64,000 nt of DNA from NCBI GenBank assembly GCA_016713625.1, contig JADJOT010000011.1:186001-250000 (forward strand), given 5' to 3'. The translations under genes were made by a program, and so were the position numbers. Of this stretch, positions 27,940 through 37,091 are shown piece by piece; position 1 is the first letter of the stretch; the number at the start of each line of letters is the position of its first letter. The stretch is from Candidatus Accumulibacter affinis (GTDB lineage: Bacteria > Pseudomonadota > Gammaproteobacteria > Burkholderiales > Rhodocyclaceae). A model generated the notes under the pieces. It had not been told where the DNA came from and did not search any database. It worked only from the letters and a program-made list of their open reading frames with translations.

Positions 27940-28725
27940 CTACCGCCAGGCGGCCAGAAACTCCTGCCAGTGCGGTTTGCCGATACGTCCGAGTTCGCCG
28001 CGAACGAAAGCCAGCTCGTGCTCGTACTCGGCACGCGTCAGCTCTCCGCGCATCAAGCGAAAGCGCAGCGAGACGAGGTAGGTATTGAGGGCATCGGTCT
28101 CGCAGTAGTCGCGGATTTCGGCAATCCGACCGGCGCGCCAGGCTTCCCACACTTTGCTGCCGTCCATGCCGAGCTTGCCGGGGAAGCCGATCAGCTTGGC
28201 CAGCTCGTCGAGTGGCGCGCTGGCGCGTGGCTGATACATCGCCAACAGGTCCATCAGGTCAAGATGGCGCGTGTGGTAGCGGCTGATGTAGTTGTTCCAC
28301 TTGAAGTCCCGGCTATCCGGATAGTCGCCGTCACCGAGGTCCCAATAACGCGCCGCGACCACACCGTGAATCAGGCCGCGGTAGTGTAACACCGGCAAGT
28401 CGAAGCCGCCGCCGTTCCAGGAAACGATCTGCGGCGTAAACTTTTCCACGCCTTCAAAAAAGCGTTGGATGATCTCGCCTTCGCCCTGCTCGGGCTCGGC
28501 CAGCGACCATACCCGAAAATCCTTGCCCAGCCGGAGAGCACAGGAAATCACCGCCACCCGTTGCAAGTGCAGCGGCAGGAAATCGTTCCCCGTCGCCGCC
28601 CGCCGGTGCTGAAATGCCAGTTCAGCGACCTCGTCGTCGGACAGCGCCGGGTCGAGAGCATGCAGGCGACGCAAACCCTCGACGTCGGGAATGGTTTCGA
28701 TGTCAAAAACGAGCACCGGTTTCAT
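27940..28725 (-). CDS. predicted 3'-5' exonuclease, PolB-like
   Basis: DnaQ-fold 3'-5' exonuclease related to the proofreading domain of family B polymerases, 261 residues. Exo I is VLVFDIETIPDV, Exo II is VSWNGGGFDLPVLHYRG and Exo III is YCETDALNTYLVSLRF, giving the DEDD acidic set. The ATG at 28725 follows GAGGG; the frame is open further upstream into cysM without family resemblance. It lies 7 bp after the cysM stop and is probably co-transcribed. There is no polymerase domain, so it acts as a free nuclease. Confidence 0.88.
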   Translation of the reverse strand: MKPVLVFDIETIPDVEGLRRLHALDPALSDDEVAELAFQHRRAATGNDFLPLHLQRVAVISCALRLGKDFRVWSLAEPEQGEGEIIQRFFEGVEKFTPQIVSWNGGGFDLPVLHYRGLIHGVVAARYWDLGDGDYPDSRDFKWNNYISRYHTRHLDLMDLLAMYQPRASAPLDELAKLIGFPGKLGMDGSKVWEAWRAGRIAEIRDYCETDALNTYLVSLRFRLMRGELTRAEYEHELAFVRGELGRIGKPHWQEFLAAWR

Positions 28726-28732
28726 GGCACCC

Positions 28733-29632
28733 TCAAGCCGGGAAAACTCCCGTCGACAGATAGCGGTCACCGCGATCGCAAACGATGCTGACGATGGTCG
28801 AACGCTCCAGTTCGCAGGCCAGACGCAAGGCAACGACCAGCGAGCCACCCGACGAAATGCCGGCAAAAATACCTTCTTCGCGCGCCAGGCGGCGAGTCAT
28901 CTCCTCGGCCTCGCCCTGAGCCACCGATTCGACGCGATCGACGCGCCTGCGGTCGAAGATCTTCGGCAGGTAAGCTTCCGGCCATTTGCGAATGCCGGGA
29001 ATCTGGGCGCCGTCTTCCGGCTGGCAGCCGACGATGCAGATGCCGGGGTTCTGCTCCTTGAGATAGCGCGAGACCCCCATGATCGTTCCGGTGGTGCCCA
29101 TGCTGCTGACGAAATGGGTGATTTGCCCATTGGTCTGCTGCCAGATCTCGGGGCCGGTGCCTTCGTAGTGCGCCAGCGGGTTGTCGGGATTGGCAAACTG
29201 ATCGAGGATGAAGCCGCGCCCGTCAAGGCGCATGCTCTCGGCAACGTCGCGTGCCAGTTCCATGCCACCCTCCCTGGGCACCAGCACCAGTTCGGCGCCA
29301 AAGGCGCGCATCGTCTGCCGACGTTCGACACTCTGGTTTTCGGGCATGACCAGAATCATCTGGTAACCACGCAGCGCAGCCGCCATCGCCAGGGCAATTC
29401 CGGTATTGCCGGACGTGGCCTCGATCAGCGTATCGCCAGGCCTGATTTCACCACGCGCTTCAGCCCGCATGACCATCGACAGTGCCGGCCGATCCTTCAC
29501 CGAACCAGCCGGGTTGTTGCCCTCGAGCTTGGCCAGAATATGGTTGCCACGGGCTTCGTTGGCAGCACCCGGCAAACGTTGCAAACGCACCAGCGGCGTG
29601 CCGCCAACACAGTCTTCGAGGGTCTTATGCAT
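28733..29632 (-). CDS. cysM: cysteine synthase B (O-acetylserine sulfhydrylase)
   Basis: PLP-dependent enzyme making cysteine from O-acetylserine and sulfide or thiosulfate. From the ATG at 29632 it has 299 residues, close to E. coli CysM (303). The PLP lysine is in EGNNPAGSVKDRPALSM, the phosphate or substrate loop is EATSGNTGIALAM, and SSMGTTGTIMGVSRYLKEQN and EGIFAGISSGG complete the fold. The start overlaps the hldD stop by 8 bp. Position after hldD is standard in betaproteobacteria. Confidence 0.93.
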   Translation of the reverse strand: MHKTLEDCVGGTPLVRLQRLPGAANEARGNHILAKLEGNNPAGSVKDRPALSMVMRAEARGEIRPGDTLIEATSGNTGIALAMAAALRGYQMILVMPENQSVERRQTMRAFGAELVLVPREGGMELARDVAESMRLDGRGFILDQFANPDNPLAHYEGTGPEIWQQTNGQITHFVSSMGTTGTIMGVSRYLKEQNPGICIVGCQPEDGAQIPGIRKWPEAYLPKIFDRRRVDRVESVAQGEAEEMTRRLAREEGIFAGISSGGSLVVALRLACELERSTIVSIVCDRGDRYLSTGVFPA

Positions 29633-30628
29633 GTCTGCTGAGCCAATCAACATATTGTGGGACGGCGTCCTCGACGCTGGCAAACGACGCCTCGTAGCCG
29701 GCCTTGCGCAGCTTCGCCAGATCGGCCTCGGTGAAGCTCTGGTACCTGCCCCGGAGGTCCGCAGGAAACGGGATGTACTCGATCAATCCCTGGTGCACCA
29801 GCTCGGCAAGCGGCAGTGCAGCCTCGCCCGACAGTGCACGACAGGCGTTGACGGTGGCTACGGCCAGATCGTTGAAGGTCTGCGCCCGACCCGTTCCGAC
29901 GTTGAAGATGCCGGATTTTTCCGGATGGTCGAGAAAGTGCAGGTTAACGCGCGTGACATCCCCGACAAAAACGAAATCTCGTCGCTGCTCACCATCGCCA
30001 TAGCCATCACAACCGTCAAACAGCTTTACCCTGCCCTGGCTGCGGAACTGGTGAAAATGATGAAAGGCGACCGAAGCCATGCGCCCCTTGTGCGCCTCGC
30101 GCGGGCCGTAAACATTGAAATAGCGAAAACCGACGACTTGCGAGCTGATGCTGCCGGCAACCGCCAGGCGCTGCCGAACGACCTGATCAAAGAGAAACTT
30201 CGAATAGCCATAGATGTTCAGCGGCGCCTCGTAAGCCCGCTCTTCCCGGAAAACGCCACCACCGCCGTAGGTCGCGGCGCTCGATGCATAGACCAGCGAC
30301 ACCTCCTGGTCAAGACACCAGTCGAGCAGCGCCAGCGAATAACGGTAGTTGTTCTCCATCATGTAGCGACCATCGCTCTCCATCGTATCGGAGCAGGCGC
30401 CCTGGTGAAGAATGGCGTCGACATCCCCATCGAAGTCGCCGGCCAGTAGCCGCTCGAGAAATTCCTGTTTGTCGAGGTAGTCGGCAATCTCGCAATCGAC
30501 GAGGTTGCGGAACTTTCAGCCCGGCCAAGATTGTCGACGGCGATGATCTTGCGTACGCCGCGATCATTGAGGGCCTTGACGAGATTCGAACCAATGAAGC
30601 CGGCCGCACCGGTAACGATCGTATACAT
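29625..30628 (-). pseudogene. hldD: ADP-L-glycero-D-manno-heptose 6-epimerase (one frameshift)
   Basis: Epimerase that completes the ADP-heptose precursor of lipopolysaccharide inner core. The N-terminal frame reads MYTIVTGAAGFIGSNLVKAL and VRKIIAVDNLGRAE, then loses sense. The rest (MESDGRYMMENNYRYSLALL, catalytic YGYSKFLFDQ, GFRYFNVYGPREAHKGRMAS) is one frame over. A missing A in the A-run at 30514-30516 would give GRAEKFRNLVDCEIADYL and a complete protein of 334 residues, the usual length. Because the pathway genes around it are intact and the change is in a homopolymer, a sequencing error is more likely than gene loss. Confidence 0.88.
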
Positions 30629-30637
30629 CCACTTACC

Positions 30638-31600
30638 TCACTTCAATGCCGCAAGCAGTTCGGCGCGGCTGACCACCGCCGTGCCGAGTTTGCCGACCAC
30701 CACGCCGGCGGCGACGTTGGCCAGATGCACGGCCTCCGGCCAGCTGGCGCCACACGCCAGCATCACCGCGAGCGTCGCAATCACCGTGTCGCCGGCACCC
30801 GAAACATCAAACACCTCTCGCGCTACAGCCCCTTCAGGAACCACCCCACCGGCATGAAAGAGCGACATTCCCTCCTCACTGCGCGTTACCAGCAGAGCGT
30901 CCAGGCCAAGCTCGCGGCGCAACGCCTCTGCTTTGCGCGCCAGCTCTTCATTATCCTGCCAGCGACCAATCACCTCGCGCAACTCGGCACGATTCGGCGT
31001 CACCACCGTCGCTCCCGCGTACTTCGAGAAGTCTTCACCCTTCGGATCGACCAGCACTTTCTTGCCGGCCGTCCGGGCCAGGCGGATCATGTCGCTGATA
31101 TGCGTCAAGCCACCTTTGCCGTAATCCGAGAGAATCACCGCATCAAACTCCGGCAGGCGCGATGCGAATTCGGCGAGCTTGGCGCGCAACACCTCATGTG
31201 AGGGGGTCGTTTCAAAGTCAATACGCAGTAGTTGTTGCTGGCGGCCAATCACGCGTAACTTGACGGTGGTGCTGATGGCCATGTCGAGATGCAGGCTGAC
31301 GTCGATGCCACTCGCCGCCAGCAGGTGCTGCAGGCTACGCCCGGCTTCGTCGTCACCGACCACGGACAGGAGAGAAACGCTGGCGCCGAGCGCAACCACA
31401 TTACGCGCCACGTTGGCAGCCCCGCCCGGGCGCTCTTCGCTACGGGCAACCTTGACCACCGGCACCGGCGCTTCGGGTGAGATGCGCGCCACCTCACCAA
31501 ACCAGTAGCGGTCGAGCATCACGTCGCCGACAATCAGCAGCCTGGCTGCCGACAGATCAGGAACGGCCAGCACGTCTGGTGTCGCGACGGCAAAAACCAC
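30638..31600 (-). CDS. hldA: D-glycero-beta-D-manno-heptose-7-phosphate kinase (RfaE domain I)
   Basis: PfkB-family sugar kinase phosphorylating heptose-7-phosphate at C1 for LPS synthesis. At 320 residues it has only the kinase domain; the nucleotidyltransferase domain of bifunctional HldE is absent, as in many betaproteobacteria. Motifs: LIVGDVMLDRYWFGEVARIS, RPGGAANVARNVVALGA, the VILSDYGKG region and the catalytic DVSGAGDTVIATLAV. The start codon is a GTG at 31600. It ends 10 bp before the hldD start region and 53 bp separate it from lapB. Confidence 0.9.
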   Translation of the reverse strand: MVFAVATPDVLAVPDLSAARLLIVGDVMLDRYWFGEVARISPEAPVPVVKVARSEERPGGAANVARNVVALGASVSLLSVVGDDEAGRSLQHLLAASGIDVSLHLDMAISTTVKLRVIGRQQQLLRIDFETTPSHEVLRAKLAEFASRLPEFDAVILSDYGKGGLTHISDMIRLARTAGKKVLVDPKGEDFSKYAGATVVTPNRAELREVIGRWQDNEELARKAEALRRELGLDALLVTRSEEGMSLFHAGGVVPEGAVAREVFDVSGAGDTVIATLAVMLACGASWPEAVHLANVAAGVVVGKLGTAVVSRAELLAALK

Positions 31601-31653
31601 TCAGCGGGCGGGCACGCTCCGCGCCACGCATGGCAACTGGCAAGATGGCACTC

Positions 31654-32823
31654 CTAAGGTGTCAGATCGAATTCTTCGGTGCGCTTCGGAGAGTAGGTCT
31701 CCCAGCCACCGCAGGCGGGACAACGCCAATAGAACTGGCGCGCCTTGAAGCCGCAATTATCGCACCGATAGCGAGCCAGGCGGCGCGTGTAGCCCTGCAC
31801 GATCCCTTTCACCAGATCGAGGTCAGGGCGACTTTCTGGAGGCGCAATCAGCAGCCGCGCCTCCAGCAACTTGTCGACCGCGAGCAGTGTCGGATTGCGC
31901 TTCAGTTCATCGCGGACCAGCTTGTACGCGGCATCCGGTCCGTCGCTCTCGAGCACCAGCTGGAAAACCACGTCCAGCAGGTCCAGCGATGGGTAGTGTT
32001 CGAGATAGCCGCGCAACAACTGCAGACCTTTTTCGCGCCGATCGAGCCGGCGGAAAGCGTCCAATAGACGTTGCGCGACCAGCGCCAGGTAAGTCGGGTC
32101 CTGCTGCTCAATTCTCTGCCAGGATTCGATTGCCGCCAGCAGCTGCTCCTGCTGCAACAGGATGTCACCCTGGAGAAGATTGGCGCGAACACACTTCCGG
32201 TTCCGCTCAAGCGCCGTCTGCAGGTAGCCGGTCGCCAGATCGCAGCGCGAACGGATGATCTCGGCCGCGGCCAGTTCGCAATAGTACTCGGCGATTTCCC
32301 GATGCGACGCAAAATCCGGCAATTCCGAGGCGATCGCAATCGCCTTCTCCCAGTCCTTTTCCAGCTGATAGATCTCGAGCAGGTTGCGTTGCGCATCTTC
32401 GGACAAATCCGATGCTCGCAACTTGTCAAAAATCTCTTCCGCGCGGTCGAGCAGCCCGGCCTTGAGATAGTCCTGCCCGAGTTCGGCGAGCGCCTGTAGT
32501 TTCAAATCCTGCTTGAGATCCTCACGTTCGAGAAGATTCTGGTGCATCCGGATGGCACGATCGGTCTCGCCGCGGCGGCGGAACAGGCTGCCGAGCGCAA
32601 AATGCAGTTCGATGGTCTGCGGATCCACCTTGACGGCTTCGACAAAAGCCTCGATCGCGCGGTCCGGCTGCTCGTTGAGCAGAAAGTTGAGCCCCTGAAA
32701 ATACGAGCGCGGCAGCGTCCTCGATTCCTGCACCAGATGCCGGATATCGATGCGTGCAGCGGCCCACCCGAGCCCGAAGAATAACGGAAAGAGCAGTAGC
32801 TGCCAGTATTCGAACTCGATCAT
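31654..32823 (-). CDS. lapB: lipopolysaccharide assembly protein B
   Basis: Inner-membrane TPR protein that regulates LPS synthesis by promoting FtsH degradation of LpxC. From the ATG at 32823 it is 389 residues, the same as E. coli LapB. It has an N-terminal helix (YWQLLLFPLFFGLGWAAARI) and about eight TPR units (FQGLNFLLNEQPDRAIEAFV, HFALGSLFRRRGETDRAIRM). The C-terminal rubredoxin-type zinc site is RCDNCGFKARQFYWRCPACG. Position after ihfB and before heptose genes is conserved and consistent with LPS function. Confidence 0.95.
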   Translation of the reverse strand: MIEFEYWQLLLFPLFFGLGWAAARIDIRHLVQESRTLPRSYFQGLNFLLNEQPDRAIEAFVEAVKVDPQTIELHFALGSLFRRRGETDRAIRMHQNLLEREDLKQDLKLQALAELGQDYLKAGLLDRAEEIFDKLRASDLSEDAQRNLLEIYQLEKDWEKAIAIASELPDFASHREIAEYYCELAAAEIIRSRCDLATGYLQTALERNRKCVRANLLQGDILLQQEQLLAAIESWQRIEQQDPTYLALVAQRLLDAFRRLDRREKGLQLLRGYLEHYPSLDLLDVVFQLVLESDGPDAAYKLVRDELKRNPTLLAVDKLLEARLLIAPPESRPDLDLVKGIVQGYTRRLARYRCDNCGFKARQFYWRCPACGGWETYSPKRTEEFDLTP

Positions 32824-32880
32824 GGACTCGCCTCGGTGATCTTCGCTGCCCACCGCAAGATACCCATCCAGCGCCCTCCG

Positions 32881-32915
32881 AAAAGAAGCGGGCGGCAACC
32901 CACGTTACCGCCCGC
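32881..32915 (-). terminator. probable rho-independent terminator after ihfB
   Basis: On the minus strand GCGGGCGG and CCGCCCGC form a perfect 8-bp stem (arms at 32888-32895 and 32908-32915), followed by TTCTTTTC. It lies just after the ihfB stop at 32936. Confidence 0.7.
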
Positions 32916-32935
32916 CTCGGCTGCGTACTGACCAC

Positions 32936-33229
32936 TCAGATCGATTCCAGTGAGCCGTCGACGCGTTCCCGCAGTTCCTTTCCGGCCTTGAAATGCGGTA
33001 CCCATTTTTGCGGGACCTCAACCTTGTCACCCGACTTGGGATTGCGGCCCACCCGCGGTGGGCGGTAATTCAGGGCAAAACTCCCGAAACCGCGGATCTC
33101 GATGCGATCACCTCTGGCCAGGGCCTCGGCCATCGCTTCGAGAACCATTTTCACCGCCATGTCTGCGTCCTTGGTGACCAGTTGCGGGAAGCGCCCGGCG
33201 AGTTGGGCGATGAGGTCCGACTTGGTCAT
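32936..33229 (-). CDS. ihfB: integration host factor subunit beta
   Basis: DNA-bending HU/IHF-family protein of 97 residues. It contains MTKSDLIAQLAGRFPQLVTK, the dimer core, the FGSFALNYRPPRVGRNPKSG arm with the intercalating proline, and VPHFKAGKELRERV. The classic GRNPKTG motif appears as GRNPKSG. It starts 9 bp after the rpsA stop, the usual rpsA-ihfB pairing. Confidence 0.96.
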   Translation of the reverse strand: MTKSDLIAQLAGRFPQLVTKDADMAVKMVLEAMAEALARGDRIEIRGFGSFALNYRPPRVGRNPKSGDKVEVPQKWVPHFKAGKELRERVDGSLESI

Positions 33230-33238
33230 CCTTTAACC

Positions 33239-34936
33239 CTATTGCGGGTTGTTCAGCTTGGCTTTGAGCAGGGCACCAAGATTCGTGGTACCGGAGCTGG
33301 CACTGCTATCCGCTGAAAACTTCTGCATCGCCTCGTTTTGCTCGGCCTGCTCCCTGGCTTTGATCGACAGGCTGATCGAACGTGTCTTACGATCCACATT
33401 GATGATCATCGCCTCGATCTTGTCCCCTTCCTTGTAGACCTTGGTCAGGTCGTCGATGCGCTCGCGCGAAACCTCCGAAGCGCGCAGATAGGCCTCGATG
33501 TCCCCTTCGAGGATCACCACGGCCCCGCGGGCATCGACTGACTTGACCACCCCACGGGCAAGGCTGTTCTTGTCGTGGGTCGCGATATAGCTGGTGTAGG
33601 GATCGCCATCGAGCTGCTTGATTCCCAGGGAGATCCGCTCCTTGTCGGTATCGATGGCCAGCACCACCGCGTCAACTTCGTCGCCCTTCTTGAAGTTGCG
33701 AATCGCTTCTTCACCGGGGAGTGACCAGGAAAGATCGGAGAGATGCACCAGCCCATCGATGCCGCCGGGAAGGCCAATGAATACGCCAAAATCGGTGATC
33801 GACTTGATGCCGCCGCGCACCCGATCGCCCTTCTTGTAGTTCATCGAGAAGTCGTCCCACGGGTTGGCAGCGCACTGCTTCATGCCCAGCGAAATTCGCC
33901 GCCGGTCCTCGTCGATTTCGAGGATCATCACTTCGACTTCATCGCCAAGTTGCACGACCTTGGACGGATGCACGTTCTTGTTGGTCCAATCCATCTCGGA
34001 GACATGCACCAGCCCTTCGATGCCCTGCTCGATCTCGACGAAGGCACCGTAATCGGTGAGGTTGGTGACCTTGCCGAAAAGGCGGGTGGTCTGCGGGTAG
34101 CGGCGTGAGATGCCGACCCAGGGATCTTCGCCGAGTTGCTTGAGACCCAGCGAGACGCGGTTCTTTTCCTGGTCGAACTTGAGGATCTTGGCCTGCACTT
34201 CGTCGCCAACCGCCAGCACTTCCGAGGGGTGACGAACACGGCGCCATGCCAGGTCGGTGATATGCAGCAAGCCGTCGATACCACCAAGGTCGACGAAAGC
34301 GCCATAGTCGGTGATGTTCTTGACCACACCCTTGACGATACTGCCTTCCTTGAGGGCGGCCAGCAGTGCATCGCGCTCTTCGCCGACACTGGCCTCGAGG
34401 ACGGCACGCCGGGAAACGACCACGTTGTTGCGCTTGCGGTCGAGCTTGATGACCTTGAATTCGTAGGTCTTGCCTTCGTATGGAGTGGTGTCCTTGACTG
34501 GGCGCATGTCGACCAGCGATCCCGGCAGGAAGGCGCGGACGCTGTTGGTCATCACCGTCAGCCCCCCCTTGACCTTGCCGGTGATGGTGCCGGTCACCAG
34601 GGTACCGTCGTTCAGCGCCTGTTCGAGCGCATTCCACGCGGCGACCCGTTTGGCACGCTCGCGCGACAGGCGTGTTTCACCGAAACCATTCTCGAGTTGC
34701 TCGATCGCGACCTGGACGAAATCACCGACCTTGACTTCGAGTTCACCCTTGTCGCTCAGGAATTCTTCCAGATCAATGTAGCTCTCGGACTTGAGACCGG
34801 CATTGACCACGACAAAATTCTGGTCGATGCGGACGACTTCCGCAGTGATGACCTCGCCGGGACGCATTTCCTGACGCCCGAGGCTCTCTTCAAAAAGTTC
34901 GGCAAAGCTTTCTTGCATGGTGGGATTGGCTGACAT
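33239..34936 (-). CDS. rpsA: 30S ribosomal protein S1
   Basis: mRNA-binding ribosomal protein of 565 residues with six S1/OB repeats. Typical segments are MQESFAELFEESLGRQEMRP, ITDYGAFVDLGGIDGLLHIT, LTDYGAFVEIEQGIEGLVHV and ITDFGVFIGLPGGIDGLVHL. Length fits the family (about 557-570). It follows the cmk end of the fused aroA-cmk gene, in conserved order. The 200-bp leader contains a T-rich segment (CTTTTTTTAA on the minus strand) near the start, possibly part of autoregulation, but no clear hairpin was found. Confidence 0.97.
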   Translation of the reverse strand: MSANPTMQESFAELFEESLGRQEMRPGEVITAEVVRIDQNFVVVNAGLKSESYIDLEEFLSDKGELEVKVGDFVQVAIEQLENGFGETRLSRERAKRVAAWNALEQALNDGTLVTGTITGKVKGGLTVMTNSVRAFLPGSLVDMRPVKDTTPYEGKTYEFKVIKLDRKRNNVVVSRRAVLEASVGEERDALLAALKEGSIVKGVVKNITDYGAFVDLGGIDGLLHITDLAWRRVRHPSEVLAVGDEVQAKILKFDQEKNRVSLGLKQLGEDPWVGISRRYPQTTRLFGKVTNLTDYGAFVEIEQGIEGLVHVSEMDWTNKNVHPSKVVQLGDEVEVMILEIDEDRRRISLGMKQCAANPWDDFSMNYKKGDRVRGGIKSITDFGVFIGLPGGIDGLVHLSDLSWSLPGEEAIRNFKKGDEVDAVVLAIDTDKERISLGIKQLDGDPYTSYIATHDKNSLARGVVKSVDARGAVVILEGDIEAYLRASEVSRERIDDLTKVYKEGDKIEAMIINVDRKTRSISLSIKAREQAEQNEAMQKFSADSSASSGTTNLGALLKAKLNNPQ

Positions 34937-35135
34937 ATGTGTTGAGTTACCTAGCCGCAGAATTGCGGGGTGAGTTAAAAAAAGATCAGCAGCTCAGGCC
35001 ACGCCGAAAACCTCAGCAAAGCGGGAAACAAGGTCACTGCAAAGCACCCTGCACCTCTGGGCGGCAGTGCTGCCTGGCTAACGGAATGACGCGTCGAGCT
35101 GGTGACACCTCTGGGAAACGACCGCTGCTGCCGCT

Positions 35136-37091
35136 TCACCCTTTTTTCGGAACCTGGTTGACCCATTCCAGCACCTGCGCCACCGCGGTTTCGATGGTCA
35201 GGTTCGTCGTGTCGAGCAATTCGGCATCCGCGCTCTGCTGCATCGGAGCGGCGCTACGTTGGCTGTCGCGTTCGTCGCGCTCGCGGAGATCCTGCGAGAG
35301 GGCTGCAATACTAGCAGCCATTCCTTTTTCGATCAACTGCTTATGTCGCCTCCAGGCGCGTATCTCGACACTGGCGGTGAGGAAAACCTTGGTTGCTGCA
35401 TCGGGGAAGACAACCGAAGCCATATCGCGTCCGTCCGCCACCAGTCCGGGTGGCCGCCGGAAAGCGCGCTGTCGGAACAACAACGCTGCCCGCACCGCCG
35501 GCAAGGCGGCGACGCGCGAAGCACCGGCAGAGATTTCCTCGCTGCGGATGGCTTCGGAAACGTCCACGCCAGACAGAGTGATCGCGTTGCCGGCGAAGTC
35601 GACTTCGAGACCGGCCGCAATGGCCGCAACTCCCGCTGCATCGTCCCAGGCAACCCCGGCGCGGCAGGCAGCCAGAGCGGTCAGCCGGTAGAGAGCGCCG
35701 GAATCGAGGTAGTGCCAACCTAGAGCGCGCGCGACACGGGCGGCAATCGTGCCCTTGCCGGAAGCCGAGATGCCATCGATGGCGACCACCGGGACCACCC
35801 GGGCCACCTCGGCAAAGCGTTCGAAATAGTCGGGGAAGGTCTTGGCCACCGTCCCCGGATCATTGATCCGCAGGGGTGTAGCGAGTGCCGCCAGAGAAAA
35901 GCACATGGCGATGCGGTGGTCATCGTAGGTATCGATGCCTGCCGGATGCAGACGCTGACCGCCAACCGGCGGATAAACCCGAATGAAATCCGCGCCTTCA
36001 TCGACCTTTGCACCGAGCTTGCGCAACTCGCTCGCCATCGCCGCGATACGGTCGGTTTCCTTGACTCGCCAACTGGCGATATTGCACAGGGTAGTCGGTC
36101 CTTCAGCAAACAGGGCGGTGGTGGCCAGCGTCATGGCCGCGTCCGGGATGTGCGTGCAGTCGAGGCTGATGCCCTGCAGACGGCGGTTTGCAAGCGGCGC
36201 GGCGGCCTCGATCCAGTGGCTTCCCGAACGGATTTGTGCCCCCATCGCGGCCAGGGCGTCGGCAAAGCGCACATCCCCCTGAATCGAATCCAGACCAACC
36301 CCCTCGACACGCACGGGACCACCGCCAATCGCGCCGAGAGCAAGAAAGTAAGACGCCGACGACGCATCGCCCTCGACGTATACCACCCCCGGCGAACGAT
36401 AGCGGCTGCCAGCAGGCACGGTAAAGCGCTGGCCGCCGTCCCGCAACACCTGCACGCCAAACTGTGCCATCGCCGCCAGAGTGATTTCAACGTAGGGTCT
36501 GGAAATCAGTTCGCCAACGATTTCAACGGTCATCTCGCTGGCGCGCAGCGGCAACGCCATCAGCAGGCCGGAGAGGAACTGGCTGGAAACGTCGCCGCGC
36601 AGCCTGACCACGTCGACCGCAGCTTGCCTCGGTGGGCGAATCGCCAGAGGCGGGAAGCCTTCGCTACCCAGGTAATGGATCTCGGCACCGAGCTGACGCA
36701 AGCCATCGACGAGATCGCCGATCGGGCGGACGTGCATCCGCGGCACGCCGGACAGACGATACTCCCCGCCGGCCAGCGCCAGGGCAGCGGTCAACGGTCG
36801 GAGAGCGGTCCCGGCGTTGCCCAGGAAAAGCTCGGCCCGGCGCACCGGGAAAACGCCGCCGACGCCGGTAATGCAGAGCGCAGCGCCCTCCCCGGGCGCG
36901 ACCCCGACACCCAGTGTCCGCAGCGCCTCGAGCATGCGCGCGGTATCGTCCGAGAGCAACAGGTCCCGGATTTCGGTCCTGCCCGCAGCCAGACCGGCGA
37001 GCAGCAGGACGCGGTTGGAGATGCTCTTCGAGCCCGGTAGCCGCACCGTGCCACGGGCCGCGAGCAACTGCGGCAGATCGAGATGGTCCAT
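35136..37091 (-). CDS. aroA-cmk: fused EPSP synthase / cytidylate kinase
   Basis: Bifunctional protein of 651 residues. The first 430 are 3-phosphoshikimate 1-carboxyvinyltransferase: PGSKSISNRVLLLAGLA, LFLGNAGTALRPL, SSQFLSGLLMALPL, WRVKETDRIAAMASELR, YDDHRIAMCFSLAAL. The rest is CMP/dCMP kinase with P-loop AIDGISASGKGTIA, DSGALYRLTAL, the LVADGRDMASVVFPDA region and RDERDSQR near the end. The two enzymes normally come from adjacent genes. Here the frame runs straight through with almost no linker between FPDYFERFAEVARV and the kinase. AAGGAG precedes the ATG at 37091. Fusions of this type are annotated in some betaproteobacteria. Confidence 0.92.
   Translation of the reverse strand: MDHLDLPQLLAARGTVRLPGSKSISNRVLLLAGLAAGRTEIRDLLLSDDTARMLEALRTLGVGVAPGEGAALCITGVGGVFPVRRAELFLGNAGTALRPLTAALALAGGEYRLSGVPRMHVRPIGDLVDGLRQLGAEIHYLGSEGFPPLAIRPPRQAAVDVVRLRGDVSSQFLSGLLMALPLRASEMTVEIVGELISRPYVEITLAAMAQFGVQVLRDGGQRFTVPAGSRYRSPGVVYVEGDASSASYFLALGAIGGGPVRVEGVGLDSIQGDVRFADALAAMGAQIRSGSHWIEAAAPLANRRLQGISLDCTHIPDAAMTLATTALFAEGPTTLCNIASWRVKETDRIAAMASELRKLGAKVDEGADFIRVYPPVGGQRLHPAGIDTYDDHRIAMCFSLAALATPLRINDPGTVAKTFPDYFERFAEVARVVPVVAIDGISASGKGTIAARVARALGWHYLDSGALYRLTALAACRAGVAWDDAAGVAAIAAGLEVDFAGNAITLSGVDVSEAIRSEEISAGASRVAALPAVRAALLFRQRAFRRPPGLVADGRDMASVVFPDAATKVFLTASVEIRAWRRHKQLIEKGMAASIAALSQDLRERDERDSQRSAAPMQQSADAELLDTTNLTIETAVAQVLEWVNQVPKKG

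Noticed and set aside
34937..35010. Terminator between cmk and rpsA
   Set aside because: A T-rich tract is present on the minus strand, but the nearest stem (GCTGAGG/CCTGAGC) has a central mismatch. Not strong enough to list.
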